Shown here: positions 7,682 through 16,464 of the stretch, in pieces
Layout: the number at the start of each line of letters is the position of its first letter
How positions within the stretch are numbered: the first letter of the stretch is position 1
From: Streptomyces sp. NBC_00582
GTDB lineage: Bacteria; Actinomycetota; Actinomycetes; Streptomycetales; Streptomycetaceae
Assembly (NCBI RefSeq): GCF_036345155.1
Contig: NZ_CP107772.1
Span: forward strand, 496,001-560,000
Direction of reading: 5' to 3'
Length of the DNA stretch: 64,000 bases
Notes under the pieces: model-generated
Seen by the model: only the letters and a program-made list of their open reading frames with translations
Told to the model about the DNA's origin: nothing
Database searches by the model: none
Translations under genes and position numbers: made by a program

Positions 7682-9482
7682 TCGGAGCGTGGCTGGTTCG
7701 CTGCCCACCTGGCCGCGATCTGGGTACGGCGGCCGAAGCCGAGCTTGGCCCGGATGTTCTCGATGTGGCTGTCGACCGTGTGCGGCGACAGCACCAGCTC
7801 GGCGGCGATCTGCCGGTTGCTCATCCCCTGGGCCACCAGCGCGGCCACCTGCCGCTCCCGGAGGGTCAGCGAGCCCGTGGCTGCGCCCGTGGCGGGGGCA
7901 GGGCTCGTGGCGGGGGCCGGCGCAATCTGCTCGGTGCCGGTGCTCGGTGCCGGTCTCCAGGGCATAGGCGATGGCCCGGGCCGGGGTGTCGTGGGCGGCG
8001 CCCTCCTCGAGGGCGCTCTCGTACGCGGCCGGGCCCAGAGCCCGTACGATCGCCTCCTCGAACCGCGCGTGCTGTTCGGCCCGATAGGGACCGAACGCCT
8101 CTGGGGTCGTCCCGAGGTTCCGCAACAGAGCCCGCATGGCGCCCAGCAGCCGTCCCGCCCGCTCGTCGTCGCCGCCGGAGGCGACGGCCCAGGCGAGCAC
8201 CTCAAGCGTCAGGGCGGTCCCCGCGTACTCGTTGAAGCCCTGTTGGGCTTGGAGCGAGGCACGGGTCAGTGCCATGACCTCCTCGTTGTCGCCGCGTGCC
8301 CAGGCGGCATGGGCAAGTGCCCAGAGTGCCTGCGCACGGCCCGACTGCTCCCCGTGCGCCTCGGCGAGGGCGACCGCGTGCCTGCCGGTCTCCAAGGCCC
8401 GCGGGTCCCCGAGGGCCGTGTGGGCTACGCACAGCTGGAACAGGGTGAAGACCGTTCCGGTTTCCTCGCCCAGCGCCGTGTGGGCGGCCACCGCGCCCTC
8501 GAACCACGACACGGCATCCTCCAGCTGCCCGGAACAACGCGGAGGAGCCGCGGAGGGTCTGAACATACGCGCGCACCACCGGGTCCCCCAGCCGCTCTCC
8601 CAGCTCGTCGGCCTCCTCCAGCCACCGGTGGGCCGCCGCCAGATCGCCCTGCAGCACGGCCACCCAGGCGGCGACCCACAACGCCCGTGCCCGGGCCGGG
8701 GTGGGCTCGGGCGCGGCCGCGAGCACCCGGTCGAGTACGCGGCGCCCCTCGCCGAGATATCCGCTGACGCACCAGTGGAAGCGCAGCGCCGCGGCCAGCG
8801 CCAGCACGGTCTGCGGGTCACCGCCGCAGTCCAGTGCTACCAGCAGATTGCCGTGTTCGGCCCGCAGCCGGAGCAGGCCCTCCTGCTGGCCGGGGCCGAA
8901 TTACCCCTCAGCGAGGCGCTCGGCGAGGGCGAGGAAGAAGTCACGGTGCCGCCGCAGCAGCCTTTCCTCCTCACCGGACTCGGCGAGCCGCTCCCGCCCG
9001 TCCTGCCGGATGGTCTCCAGCATCCGGTAGCGGGGTTGGTCCTCGGCTTCGGTGGGCAGGACGACGGACTGGGTGATCAGCCGCTCGAGGAGGTCCAGCA
9101 CCTCCTCCGGAGCGATGCCATCGCCTTCACAGACGCCCTCGGCAGGGTCCAGGGCGAAGCTGTCGGCGAAGACGGCCAGCCGGTTCCCCAGCAGCCGCTC
9201 GGCCGGGGTGCACAGCTCGTAGCTCCAGTCGACCGCCGCCCGCAGCGTGCGCTGCCGCGGCCGGGCGGTGCGGTCGCCGCCGGTGAGCAGCGCGAACCGG
9301 TTCTCCAGCCGGTCCGCCACCTGATCGACGCTGAGGACGCGCCGCCGGGACGCGGCCGGCTCGGTCGCCAGCGGCAGCCCGTCCAGGTCGGGACAGAGTA
9401 GCGGCCGAGCACCGCGGCCAGCGGCCCTGGTCCTGACCAGCTGGAAATGGACACCAACGCACGCTTCCCTCTCACGCGCCAC
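7672..9482 (-). pseudogene. LuxR-family ATPase/TPR transcriptional regulator, inactivated
   Basis: Fragments of one large regulator can be joined in order. They are: the end of the ATPase domain (DLDGLPLA, then VLSVDQVADRLENRF), a winged-helix and TPR region (RHRDFFLALAERLAEG, LALAAALRFHWCVSGYLGEG, HTALGEETGTVFTLF), and a C-terminal LuxR helix-turn-helix (LTLRERQVAALVAQGMSNRQ). Breaks are a nonsense TAA at 8901-8903 where Tyr is expected, a one-base deletion near 8540, and a 13-bp tandem duplication at 7929-7954. The Walker A part of the ATPase is absent upstream of about 9430. The gene is clearly dead. Confidence 0.8.
7929..7954 (-). repeat. 13-bp tandem duplication causing a frameshift
   Basis: GCTCGGTGCCGGT is present twice in direct succession (7929-7941 and 7942-7954). 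Removing one copy restores the reading frame between the TPR part and the LuxR helix-turn-helix of the pseudogene, so the duplication is one of the inactivating lesions. Confidence 0.75.
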
Positions 9483-9510
9483 CGATAGCCTGCGTCATCA
9501 TGACGCGCGC

Positions 9511-9939
9511 ATGGATCTTGCCGATCTGTTCCTGGTCTGCGGCTCGCTCGTTGCGACCGCGTGGGCGCTCAGGGGGTTTCCCGGCGCCGCTGTTCCCCTG
9601 CTACTGCTGATGTTTGTCCTGCTTGCGGGGCTGAACTCGCCGCTGGCGTTCCCCCGGTCGATCAGCGCGATGGAGGCTCAGCGCCGCAGCGCGGTCGACG
9701 GCCGACCGATCGTCTACTGGAGGGCCGGCTGCAAGTACTGCCTGCGCCTGCGGATCCGGTTGGGCCGCAGCGCCAATCAACTGCACTGGGTCGACATCTG
9801 GCGCGACCCGGCTGGGGCGACGGCGGTGAGGGCAGCCAACGACGGCGACGAGACCGTGCCGACCGTCATGGTGGCGGGCCAGCCGCACGTCAACCCCGAT
9901 CCCGAATGGATGCGTGCGCAGCTCTCCCCCTCCACGTGA
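9511..9939 (+). CDS. membrane-anchored glutaredoxin/thioredoxin-fold protein
   Basis: A 142-residue protein. Residues about 5-45 are hydrophobic (one or two membrane spans). From residue 65 there is a thioredoxin-fold domain: PIVYWRAGCKYC with a CxxC at residues 74-77, and the cis-Pro loop TVPTVMV at about 115-121. This is the layout of actinobacterial mycoredoxin/glutaredoxin-like proteins, which reduce mixed disulfides. It stands alone after the LuxR pseudogene, and the physiological partner is unknown. Confidence 0.78.
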   Translation: MDLADLFLVCGSLVATAWALRGFPGAAVPLLLLMFVLLAGLNSPLAFPRSISAMEAQRRSAVDGRPIVYWRAGCKYCLRLRIRLGRSANQLHWVDIWRDPAGATAVRAANDGDETVPTVMVAGQPHVNPDPEWMRAQLSPST

Positions 9940-10203
9940 GCGGCCCTGTCCCTGCCTCACACAGAAACGGACATCAACTCACGGACCGCCCTCTGACACC
10001 GGATGTTCCTCAGACCCCGAACACACCACGGTCCGCGGGAAGCGGTGCTCGTCACCACCGTCCGGCCCGGCGACACAGCGCTGCACAGCCCCAGTAAGCC
10101 GGGACTTGACTCCTGTACGGAGGTTCGCCGCCCCGGACGCCCTGAACGTCCACCTCCGGGCGGCGAGCACCTGGCCTCCGGGCACGGACCGCAGCGTCGT
10201 CGC

Positions 10204-10887
10204 TCAGGGAGTGAACTCCTCGTCCAGACGGTCGATCACCCCGTCGGCGCCCAGGTGGTACTGGAACACCAGTCCGCTGTTCGGGTTGGCATCCAGCCAG
10301 TCCAGGAACTCCTGGACGCCTATGTGCTGGTTCTCGGTGCTCTCCACGATGGGGGTGGTGACGGTGATGTACGCCGCCTGGTCCATGGGCATGTAGGTTT
10401 CCTTGCCCACCGTCTCGAACGGCGCGCCGTCGGAGTCCGCGGGGGCACAACCCCAGTTGCCGTACTTGACGATGAGGCTCAGGGACCCCCCCTCGGGGGT
10501 GTAACGGTAGACCGCCACCTCGTCGGGTGAGATGGGCATCTTGTGGTCGCAACCGTCGTCCCCGTCCGTACTCGCGGAGGCGATCGGGTCGGCCGGTGCG
10601 GGCGCCGAGGGGGCGGGCTGAGGAGCCGCGGACTGTGACGAACCGGCGTTGCCGGTGCCCGTCGTGGACTGGTCCGCGGGCTTGGCGCCGGCCGACGGGG
10701 AAGCGGTCTGCGCGCTGCCGGCCGACCCTGCCGTAGTGGTCTTCCCGCCGGCGGGGGCTGCCGTCGAGGTCCCGTCTCCGTTGCAGGCCGTGAGCACCAC
10801 CGCGAGGACGGGGGCAAGGGCACTGATCACGGTCGCACGGAGAAGGGTGCCGGGTCTGTGCCGGTTCGACTTCTTGGAGGTAGCCAT
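10204..10887 (-). CDS. secreted lipoprotein, unknown function
   Basis: A 227-residue protein with a type II signal peptide: basic N-terminus, hydrophobic core and lipobox VLTAC with Cys at residue 35. A long Ala/Ser/Gly/Pro linker (about 40-115) leads to a compact C-terminal domain containing CDHKMPISPDEVAVYRY and NWGC, whose two cysteines probably form a disulfide. The ATG at 10885-10887 has AGGA six bases upstream. I do not recognise the domain. It should be anchored on the outer face of the membrane. Confidence 0.75.
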   Translation of the reverse strand: MATSKKSNRHRPGTLLRATVISALAPVLAVVLTACNGDGTSTAAPAGGKTTTAGSAGSAQTASPSAGAKPADQSTTGTGNAGSSQSAAPQPAPSAPAPADPIASASTDGDDGCDHKMPISPDEVAVYRYTPEGGSLSLIVKYGNWGCAPADSDGAPFETVGKETYMPMDQAAYITVTTPIVESTENQHIGVQEFLDWLDANPNSGLVFQYHLGADGVIDRLDEEFTP

Positions 10888-11040
10888 GACGTTCCTGTCT
10901 GGTAGACGACGGTTCGCGGTGACTGTTGCACACACAAACGATTTCCGGCCACCGGGGGTTGGGATGGACCGTCAGTCACCGGGCAGTCGAGAAGACATCG
11001 GTGCCTCAGAAGAGCGGATCATCCAAGCGGAGGGGGTCAT

Positions 11041-11187
11041 GTGGCCGGAATCGTCGCACGCATCAAGGCATTCATGAGAAGCCCACAAGGGCAGCGCACG
11101 ATCGAACAGGTACGCCGGTCCGCGGCCGACCCACGCCGCCGCGCTCAGGCCCGGCAGTTGGTACGGAGGCTCCGCGGCCGCCGCTGA
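11041..11187 (+). CDS. small basic protein, 48 residues
   Basis: A short GTG-started frame encoding VAGIVARIKAFMRSPQGQ and a strongly basic remainder ending RRLRGRR. The start is preceded by GGAGGGGG at good spacing, and third positions are mostly G or C. Small proteins of this style (short amphipathic N-terminus, then SPQG-x-R and Arg-rich helices) are common in Streptomyces genomes; the function is unknown. Confidence 0.5.
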   Translation: MAGIVARIKAFMRSPQGQRTIEQVRRSAADPRRRAQARQLVRRLRGRR

Positions 11188-11887
11188 GCCCGGGTATCGG
11201 CGAAGGGGAGGCGAGGCACCGCCGATCCGGCGTCAGCGGCCCTTGCCGACCCGGGGCTGCCGCGCGGGCCTCCGCCGTCTTGCGGGCCTTCGCGGGACTG
11301 CCTGGCGCGGCCCTGGCGCGCGCCGGGGCCGTGGAAGGGGGCGTTGCCGCCGCCGGGCCTTGTCCCGGTCGGCGGGCGCCGCGCGCCGACGATGGCGGTC
11401 AGCCTCTCCGCACCGGAGCGCACCTGCGTGACCGTGGGCCGGGCCCCTGGCTTCGGACATCATCCGACTCACCTCGCGCCGCTGGCTGGAGGTGACCAGG
11501 GTCTCGACGGGCCAGGCAGCCGAGCATATTGGCGCGTACGCCGACACCCGGGGGCACTCGGAGCCGAGAGCCTCGGTCAGGTCGGACGGTTCGACCGCCG
11601 GCCCTAGCCGAGCGAGGACGAAGAGGACACCCACCCCGGAGGGCCGCACCCAGAGCACCGCTCCCGGTCGTGGACCCGTCCGTGTACGACGGGGTCCCTT
11701 CGCGGTGCGCCTGCCGGTCCACCTCACAAGCCCGGTGAGCCTGATCCTGCTCGCCCGGTGGAACCATGGCGAATGCGCACGACCCCTCACGTACGGGTCT
11801 CCCACATCTGGCACCGGGCCTCAGCCCGGTGTCCGTGGGCGTGCCGGCCTCTTGCCCTTCCCAGGGCATGACCTTGACACTGTCGGG
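11188..11887. other. 700-bp stretch without a confident gene
   Basis: Two minus-strand segments have GC-biased third positions in different frames: about 11440-11620 (reading GVLFVLARLGPAVEPSDLTE) and about 11145-11430 (reading VTQVRSGAERLTAIVGARRP). Joined by a single frameshift they could be one decayed gene of unknown family, antisense to the plus-strand reading. I do not call either as functional. Confidence 0.3.
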
Positions 11888-12820
11888 ATGATCACTTGGC
11901 TGGCCTGGGCCGGTTACGTCCTGGGCTACGCAGCCCTCGTGGCGGGAGCCATGGCGCTCGACGACAGGGTTCGCGCGAAGGCCGTCGCGGAGGCGCTGGC
12001 GCGCTACGAGGCCGCGAAACCGGATCCCGCCGACGCCATACCTGACGAAGACCTCCGACTGGGGCTCGCCGCTGTCGCCGTCCTCGTCCAGGGGGACGGC
12101 AAGGCCGAGAGCGCGTTCTGGACGGTGCTCGTCGACATGGTGGCACGCGGGGTCCTGAAGCCGGGCACGGCGCGCGACGGCAAGCCAACCCTGCAGCGCC
12201 CGATCGTCCGTGGCCGGTGGCCCGCGCCCCCCACGTCGGACACTGAGCAGAAGATCTGGTCCCTTGCGTACGACCGCAACCCTGCCTCGGCGAACCCGCA
12301 CGTCGTCATGCACCCGATCGCCCAAGGCCTTTTGGCAGAGGGGTACTTACGAGGCAGAGGCGTGTACGTCGACTTCCGGGCGCCTCGCCCCGTGTGGTCC
12401 TGGACGGTTGCCGCGCTGAGCCTGCCGCTCGCCGCGCTGGTGGTGTTCCTCTTCCTGCACTGGCGGTTCAACCTGGTGGCGATGTGGACGGCGATCGCGA
12501 TGGTCGTGGTCGCCTGGGCGCTCACCATGCCGGACGACAAGCCCGCGGCGCTGCGGCTGCCCGTACGGACGGAGCGGGGCGATCAGGTCGTCCGTCAGGC
12601 GCGGGCGCGTCACGCGCATCTCGACCCGGCGCACCGGACCGAGCCGTACGCTCCCGAGGAGGCGGCCGCCGCCTACGCCGTCTTCGGGCCGGATGCGTAC
12701 CACCACTTCGCCTCCCACACGCCCGGTTTCTCCGCCGCGGTCGACGCGGGCACCGAGGAACGCCACCAGAACGTGGCCGCCGAGGAACTGCTGCGCAGCC
12801 GCGGCAACTTCAACGGGTGA
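11888..12820 (+). CDS. membrane protein of unknown function
   Basis: A 310-residue protein with one membrane span near the N-terminus (residues 4-24), a soluble middle part (about 30-165) and two closely spaced spans (about 171-212), then an acidic C-terminal tail. The ATG at 11888 begins MITWLAWAGYVLGYAALVAG; the upstream extension lacks a membrane or family-like pattern. No catalytic motif is recognised. It lies 32 bp upstream of a SUKH gene on the same strand and may be co-transcribed with it. Confidence 0.65.
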   Translation: MITWLAWAGYVLGYAALVAGAMALDDRVRAKAVAEALARYEAAKPDPADAIPDEDLRLGLAAVAVLVQGDGKAESAFWTVLVDMVARGVLKPGTARDGKPTLQRPIVRGRWPAPPTSDTEQKIWSLAYDRNPASANPHVVMHPIAQGLLAEGYLRGRGVYVDFRAPRPVWSWTVAALSLPLAALVVFLFLHWRFNLVAMWTAIAMVVVAWALTMPDDKPAALRLPVRTERGDQVVRQARARHAHLDPAHRTEPYAPEEAAAAYAVFGPDAYHHFASHTPGFSAAVDAGTEERHQNVAAEELLRSRGNFNG

Positions 12821-12852
12821 AAGCGCAGTTGCCTTGATCTACAGTTCGGCTC

Positions 12853-13548
12853 ATGGGGGTATCGATCTGGAGTGGGGTCCGCGAGCGGGTAGAGGCTCTG
12901 GCCCGGGTGGACGAGGCACGGCAGGTCTTCGGGGCCTGGGACCTGGCCGGGGGAAGGGGCCATCACTTCCGGTTCGCGCAGCCGCTCTCGGAGCCGGAGA
13001 TCTCCGAGGCGGAGGCGCAGTGGGGTGTCTCGCTGCCGGCGGAGTACCGGAGCTTCCTTCTCGAAGTCGGTGCAGGCGGTGCGGGGCCGGGCTACGGGCT
13101 CAGCGTCCTGCGCCGGACGGACGCGGGATGGCTGTGGAGCAATGTGGATCGCGGCCTGCGCCACGACTACCTGGGGCTTCCGTTTCTGACGGGCGAGGAA
13201 CGATGGCGGGTTCTGGCCGAGCACGATGACAGGCAGCCGCTGCAGTCCGGCAGCGACGACGAGGCCTACTTCGCGGCGTACAGCGCCTGGATGACGGCGG
13301 GCGACGAACTCTTCGACCGGGTCACCAGCGGTGCGTTGACACTCAGTCACGGAGGCTGCGGCTACTGTTACTTGCTCGTCCTGACCGGCCCGGAGCGTGG
13401 CCGTATGTGGCAGGACGACCGCCCCGGGGGCGGTGAGTTCAGCCCTCTCGGGGAACCACGCACGCCGGTCGGATTCGCGCGTTGGTACCTCGGATGGGTG
13501 GAGGGCGCCGAGATCGAAGCGCGTCGTCCGCTGCGGCGTCCCCGATAG
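12853..13548 (+). CDS. SUKH (SMI1/KNR4) family protein
   Basis: A 231-residue protein with the SUKH signature: LSEPEISEAEAQWGVSLPAE, then YRSFLLEVGAGGAGPGYGL, and near the end the G-x-x-x-x-W-x-D pattern of GRMWQDDRPGGGEFSPL. The family includes immunity proteins against polymorphic toxins and general adaptor proteins. No toxin is found next to it, so an immunity role is unproven. The upstream membrane protein gene is 32 bp away. Confidence 0.8.
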   Translation: MGVSIWSGVRERVEALARVDEARQVFGAWDLAGGRGHHFRFAQPLSEPEISEAEAQWGVSLPAEYRSFLLEVGAGGAGPGYGLSVLRRTDAGWLWSNVDRGLRHDYLGLPFLTGEERWRVLAEHDDRQPLQSGSDDEAYFAAYSAWMTAGDELFDRVTSGALTLSHGGCGYCYLLVLTGPERGRMWQDDRPGGGEFSPLGEPRTPVGFARWYLGWVEGAEIEARRPLRRPR

Positions 13549-14002
13549 GAGGCGGTGTCGGCGAGCGCTGGTTGAACGCGTACGCGGTACGGGTGCGGAC
13601 GTTCCTGTTCGGATGACACCGCGTCGCCGTACGACGATCCGCGGCGCCGACGCCTTCAGAAGAGCCTCTACGGCTGGTCGTTGGGGACCTCGTAGGCGTT
13701 CTCCCAGGGGACGTTCTGATGCGCAATCCGTTCAGCGGGCTCGCCGTCGGTAGTGGCTGCGCCGGGCTGTCGCCTGGTGCTGTGGGCGCCAGATGGACCA
13801 GTGCAGTCACCGCGAGGTGGATTCCGGGCTATAGTCGCAGGGTCGCGAAAAACGATGTCTCGCGGATTCACCTCCCGGGCATCGCGCATACATCGATGCA
13901 GATGGTTCTGATCGGTGAGCGTCTCCTGCCGAGACCGGACACCCCGTCCGCTCACGGCGCTGACCAACGCCGACGCGTGTCGGCGCTACAGAGGAGCGCA
14001 CC
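13549..14002. other. 454-bp region before the flavin monooxygenase
   Basis: No confident gene. It contains the promoter and ribosome site (GAGGAG, about 8 bases before 14003) of the next gene and a possible short minus-strand frame at 13668-13889 listed separately. Confidence 0.35.
13668..13889 (-). CDS. possible small peptide gene
   Basis: A minus-strand frame of 73 codons ending ERIAHQNVPWENAYEVPNDQ-P. Only the last 20 or so codons show strong GC third-position bias; the upstream part does not. No ribosome site is convincing. It might be the tail of a lost gene or a short peptide gene; I recognise no family. Confidence 0.2.
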   Translation of the reverse strand: MRDAREVNPRDIVFRDPATIARNPPRGDCTGPSGAHSTRRQPGAATTDGEPAERIAHQNVPWENAYEVPNDQP

Positions 14003-15124
14003 ATGCAGAAGACCATCGCCATCGTCGGAGCGGGACTGGGCGGGCTGACGCTCGCCCGGGTGCTTCAGGCTCATGGCGTCGCCGCGACGATCTATGAGGG
14101 TGAGGCTTCGGCGACGACCCGTGCACAGGGCGGTCTGCTGGACATCCACGAAGAGACCGGACAGGTCGCCCTTCGCGCAGCCGGCCTGTACGACGAGTTC
14201 CTCGCCCTGGTCCGCCCGGGCGAGGACGCCAAGCGGGTGGTCGACCGCCACGGCACGATCCTGTTCGACATACCCGCGGACCCCGCTTCGGCCCGTCCCG
14301 AGGTGGATCGTGGCGAACTCAGGCACCTGCTCATCGATTCGCTGGCGGCCGGGACGATCAGGTGGGGCCACAAGGTCGCCTCCGTCCGGCACCGTCCGGA
14401 GGGCGGCTACGTCCTCACCTTCGCGGACGGTTCCGCCACACACGCCGACATCGTCATCGGCGCGGACGGCGCCTGGTCGAAGGTGCGTCCCCTGCTCACC
14501 CCCGCCGAGCCTCTCTTCAGCGGAACCTGCTTCATCGAGATCGCCCTCACCCCGGGCGGCCAGAACTGTCGGGCGAGCGTGGCTGCGATCGGCAGCGGCA
14601 CGCTGATGGCGGTCGCGCCGGGCAAAGGCATCATCGCCCATCGCTACGCCGACGGGCACGTGCGCGGATACGCGGCGCTGTACAAGCCCGAGGAGTGGAT
14701 GAGGTCGATCGACTTCGGCGACCCGTCCGCGGGCCTCCGCCAACTTGCCGACGAATTCGACGGCTGGTCGCCGCTGCTCACCGCCTTCGTGACAGAGAGC
14801 GACGCGGAACCGTGGCTCCGCCCCATCTACGCCCTTCCCGTCGGGGTCAAATGGGACAGGGTGCCCGGAGTGACGCTCGTCGGTGACGCCGCGCATCTGA
14901 TGTCCCCCTTCGCCGGCGAGGGCGCGAACCTCGCCATGTACGACGGCGCGGACCTGGCCGGCGAGCTGGTTGAGCAACCCGACATCGAGGTCGCGCTCAG
15001 CGCCTACGAAGAGCGGCTGTTCCCGCGCAGTAGCGACGCCGCCGACCGCTCGGCGCAGAACCTGGAAGTCTTTTTCGGCCGGGAAGCACCGCAGAGCGTA
15101 GTCGCACTGTTCGATCCCTCCTGA
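14003..15124 (+). CDS. TetX-like FAD-dependent monooxygenase
   Basis: A 373-residue flavoprotein monooxygenase. It has the Rossmann motif GAGLGGLTLARVL (about residues 8-20), a DG motif in IVIGADGAWSKVR, and the GD motif in VTLVGDAAHLMSPFAGEGAN with the following helix. The sequence pattern (GEASATTRAQGGLLDIHEET, and the DAAHLMSPFAGEGAN stretch) resembles the TetX tetracycline-destructase group more than phenol hydroxylases. The family uses FAD and NADPH to insert one oxygen atom into a substrate; the true substrate is unknown. GAGGAG lies at good distance before the ATG. Confidence 0.85.
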   Translation: MQKTIAIVGAGLGGLTLARVLQAHGVAATIYEGEASATTRAQGGLLDIHEETGQVALRAAGLYDEFLALVRPGEDAKRVVDRHGTILFDIPADPASARPEVDRGELRHLLIDSLAAGTIRWGHKVASVRHRPEGGYVLTFADGSATHADIVIGADGAWSKVRPLLTPAEPLFSGTCFIEIALTPGGQNCRASVAAIGSGTLMAVAPGKGIIAHRYADGHVRGYAALYKPEEWMRSIDFGDPSAGLRQLADEFDGWSPLLTAFVTESDAEPWLRPIYALPVGVKWDRVPGVTLVGDAAHLMSPFAGEGANLAMYDGADLAGELVEQPDIEVALSAYEERLFPRSSDAADRSAQNLEVFFGREAPQSVVALFDPS

Positions 15125-15331
15125 CGCCCCAGCCCGGGTTCGCCAGCGCCGCCGCGCTGGACGCGCGACGCACCGCCTCCTTGGTGACGAAGCCGCACAG
15201 GAGTATTGGACGGCCGACGGCACCAGGACCCGCCGAGTGCAGCATTTTGGGCCAGCCGCCGATCACGCGGCAGAGCCATGGGGCGCGGGGCACGGTCGGG
15301 CACACCGGAAACGGTCGCCCGCCGGATGGAT

Positions 15332-16105
15332 CTAGATCCGAGACTTGCGCAGCGAGTGCCACACCGCCCCGGACAGCGCCAGCGTGGACCGCGGCACCGA
15401 GAGGTGTTCGTGCTCCCGGTACAGCCGCCAATTGTGCTCCACCAGCGCCAGCTTGTTCGAGGACAGCGACCCCGCCCGGCCGGCCCTGTAGACCGCCAGC
15501 GGTTCCTTCAGACCCCGGGCGGGGTGACCGTCCCTCATGATCGACAGCCACAGCGCGTAGTCCTGCCGCTTCGGCATGTCCGGCATCAGCCGCGTGCCCA
15601 GCACCGTCCGGTCGTACATGGCGGTCAGGGCCCCGATGTGGTCCTGCACCAGCATGTCCCGATACGTCACGCGCTCCCGTGCCGTCACCACCCGCCCGTT
15701 CGGCGTGAAGTCGCAGGCCTCCCCCGTGTAGTCGCCATCGACCTTGTAGTAGGAGGTGAACGTCAGCGGGGCATCGCCGTCGGCGGCGAATGCGAGCTGC
15801 CGTTCCACCTTGGAGGGCAGCCACATGTCGTCGCTGTCCAGGAACGCCACGTACTCCCCCCGCGCCCTCGCCAGGGCGAGGTTGCGGGCCCTGGCCGCGC
15901 CGCCCTGCTCGGGTGCCGCCTGCGGGCGCACACGCTCGTCATGGCGGGCCAGGTCCTGCAACAGATCCATGGAGCCGTCGGTGGACGCGTCGTCGGTGAC
16001 CAGCAGCTCCACGTCCGTGTGGGTCTGCGCGAGCACGGAGCGCACCGACGCGCCGAGAGTGGCGGCCGAGTTGTGTACCGGCATCACCACAGAAACCAGG
16101 GGCAC
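15332..16105 (-). CDS. family 2 glycosyltransferase
   Basis: A 257-residue GT-A fold enzyme: PLVSVVMPVHNSAATL at the N-terminus, a TDDASTDGS loop near residue 37, the DxD-like metal/nucleotide-sugar motif DSDD at residues 90-93, and a C-terminal acceptor-side region with MPKRQDYALWLS. It transfers a sugar from a nucleotide sugar in the cytoplasm, probably to a surface polysaccharide or lipid. No membrane anchor is seen. A decayed nucleotide-sugar dehydrogenase gene lies divergently next to it, which suggests a former polysaccharide locus. Confidence 0.85.
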   Translation of the reverse strand: MPLVSVVMPVHNSAATLGASVRSVLAQTHTDVELLVTDDASTDGSMDLLQDLARHDERVRPQAAPEQGGAARARNLALARARGEYVAFLDSDDMWLPSKVERQLAFAADGDAPLTFTSYYKVDGDYTGEACDFTPNGRVVTARERVTYRDMLVQDHIGALTAMYDRTVLGTRLMPDMPKRQDYALWLSIMRDGHPARGLKEPLAVYRAGRAGSLSSNKLALVEHNWRLYREHEHLSVPRSTLALSGAVWHSLRKSRI

Positions 16106-16117
16106 AGCGGTGTTCCT

Positions 16118-16420
16118 TACTCAGGTTGGAGTTGTCATGGATGTCGTCGGCTACGACGTGGACCCGCACCGTATCAACCGGCTCACCGCCGGTGCGTCGC
16201 ACGTAGAGGATGTTGAACTCCTCGCGGCTCCGCGCGGTGCTGGAGGCCGGGCCTGCCTCGCGACCGCCGACGCTGCCCCGGCACGACGGTGGTTCTGGAG
16301 TCCACAACCTTTCCCGGCACTACGAGGAACTGCCGCTGCCGATCCTGGCGGACGCCTCGGGCCTCAAAAGCGGAGGGTGGACTTCCGGGCGGGATTCAGT
16401 CCCCAGCGCATCCTCGCCGC
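16118..16420 (+). pseudogene. UDP-sugar dehydrogenase, decayed remnant
   Basis: Pieces of a nucleotide-sugar dehydrogenase can be read in different frames: VVGYDVDPHRINRLTAGASH (Rossmann end), then VLESTTFPGTT, then ELPLPILADASGLKSG and GFSPQRI. In intact UDP-glucose or UDP-ManNAc dehydrogenases these lie much further apart, so internal deletions and frameshifts have occurred. It starts opposite the GT2 gene, consistent with a former exopolysaccharide cluster. Confidence 0.65.
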
Positions 16421-16464
16421 CGTGCGGCACGGGCAACCGGCTCGGGACCGAACGGTGCTCCTCC

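Noticed and set aside
11145..11423. Minus-strand frame of 92 codons with GC-biased third positions
   Set aside because: It overlaps the end of the small plus-strand gene, has no family content, and needs a frameshift to extend, so it is noted only as possible decay.
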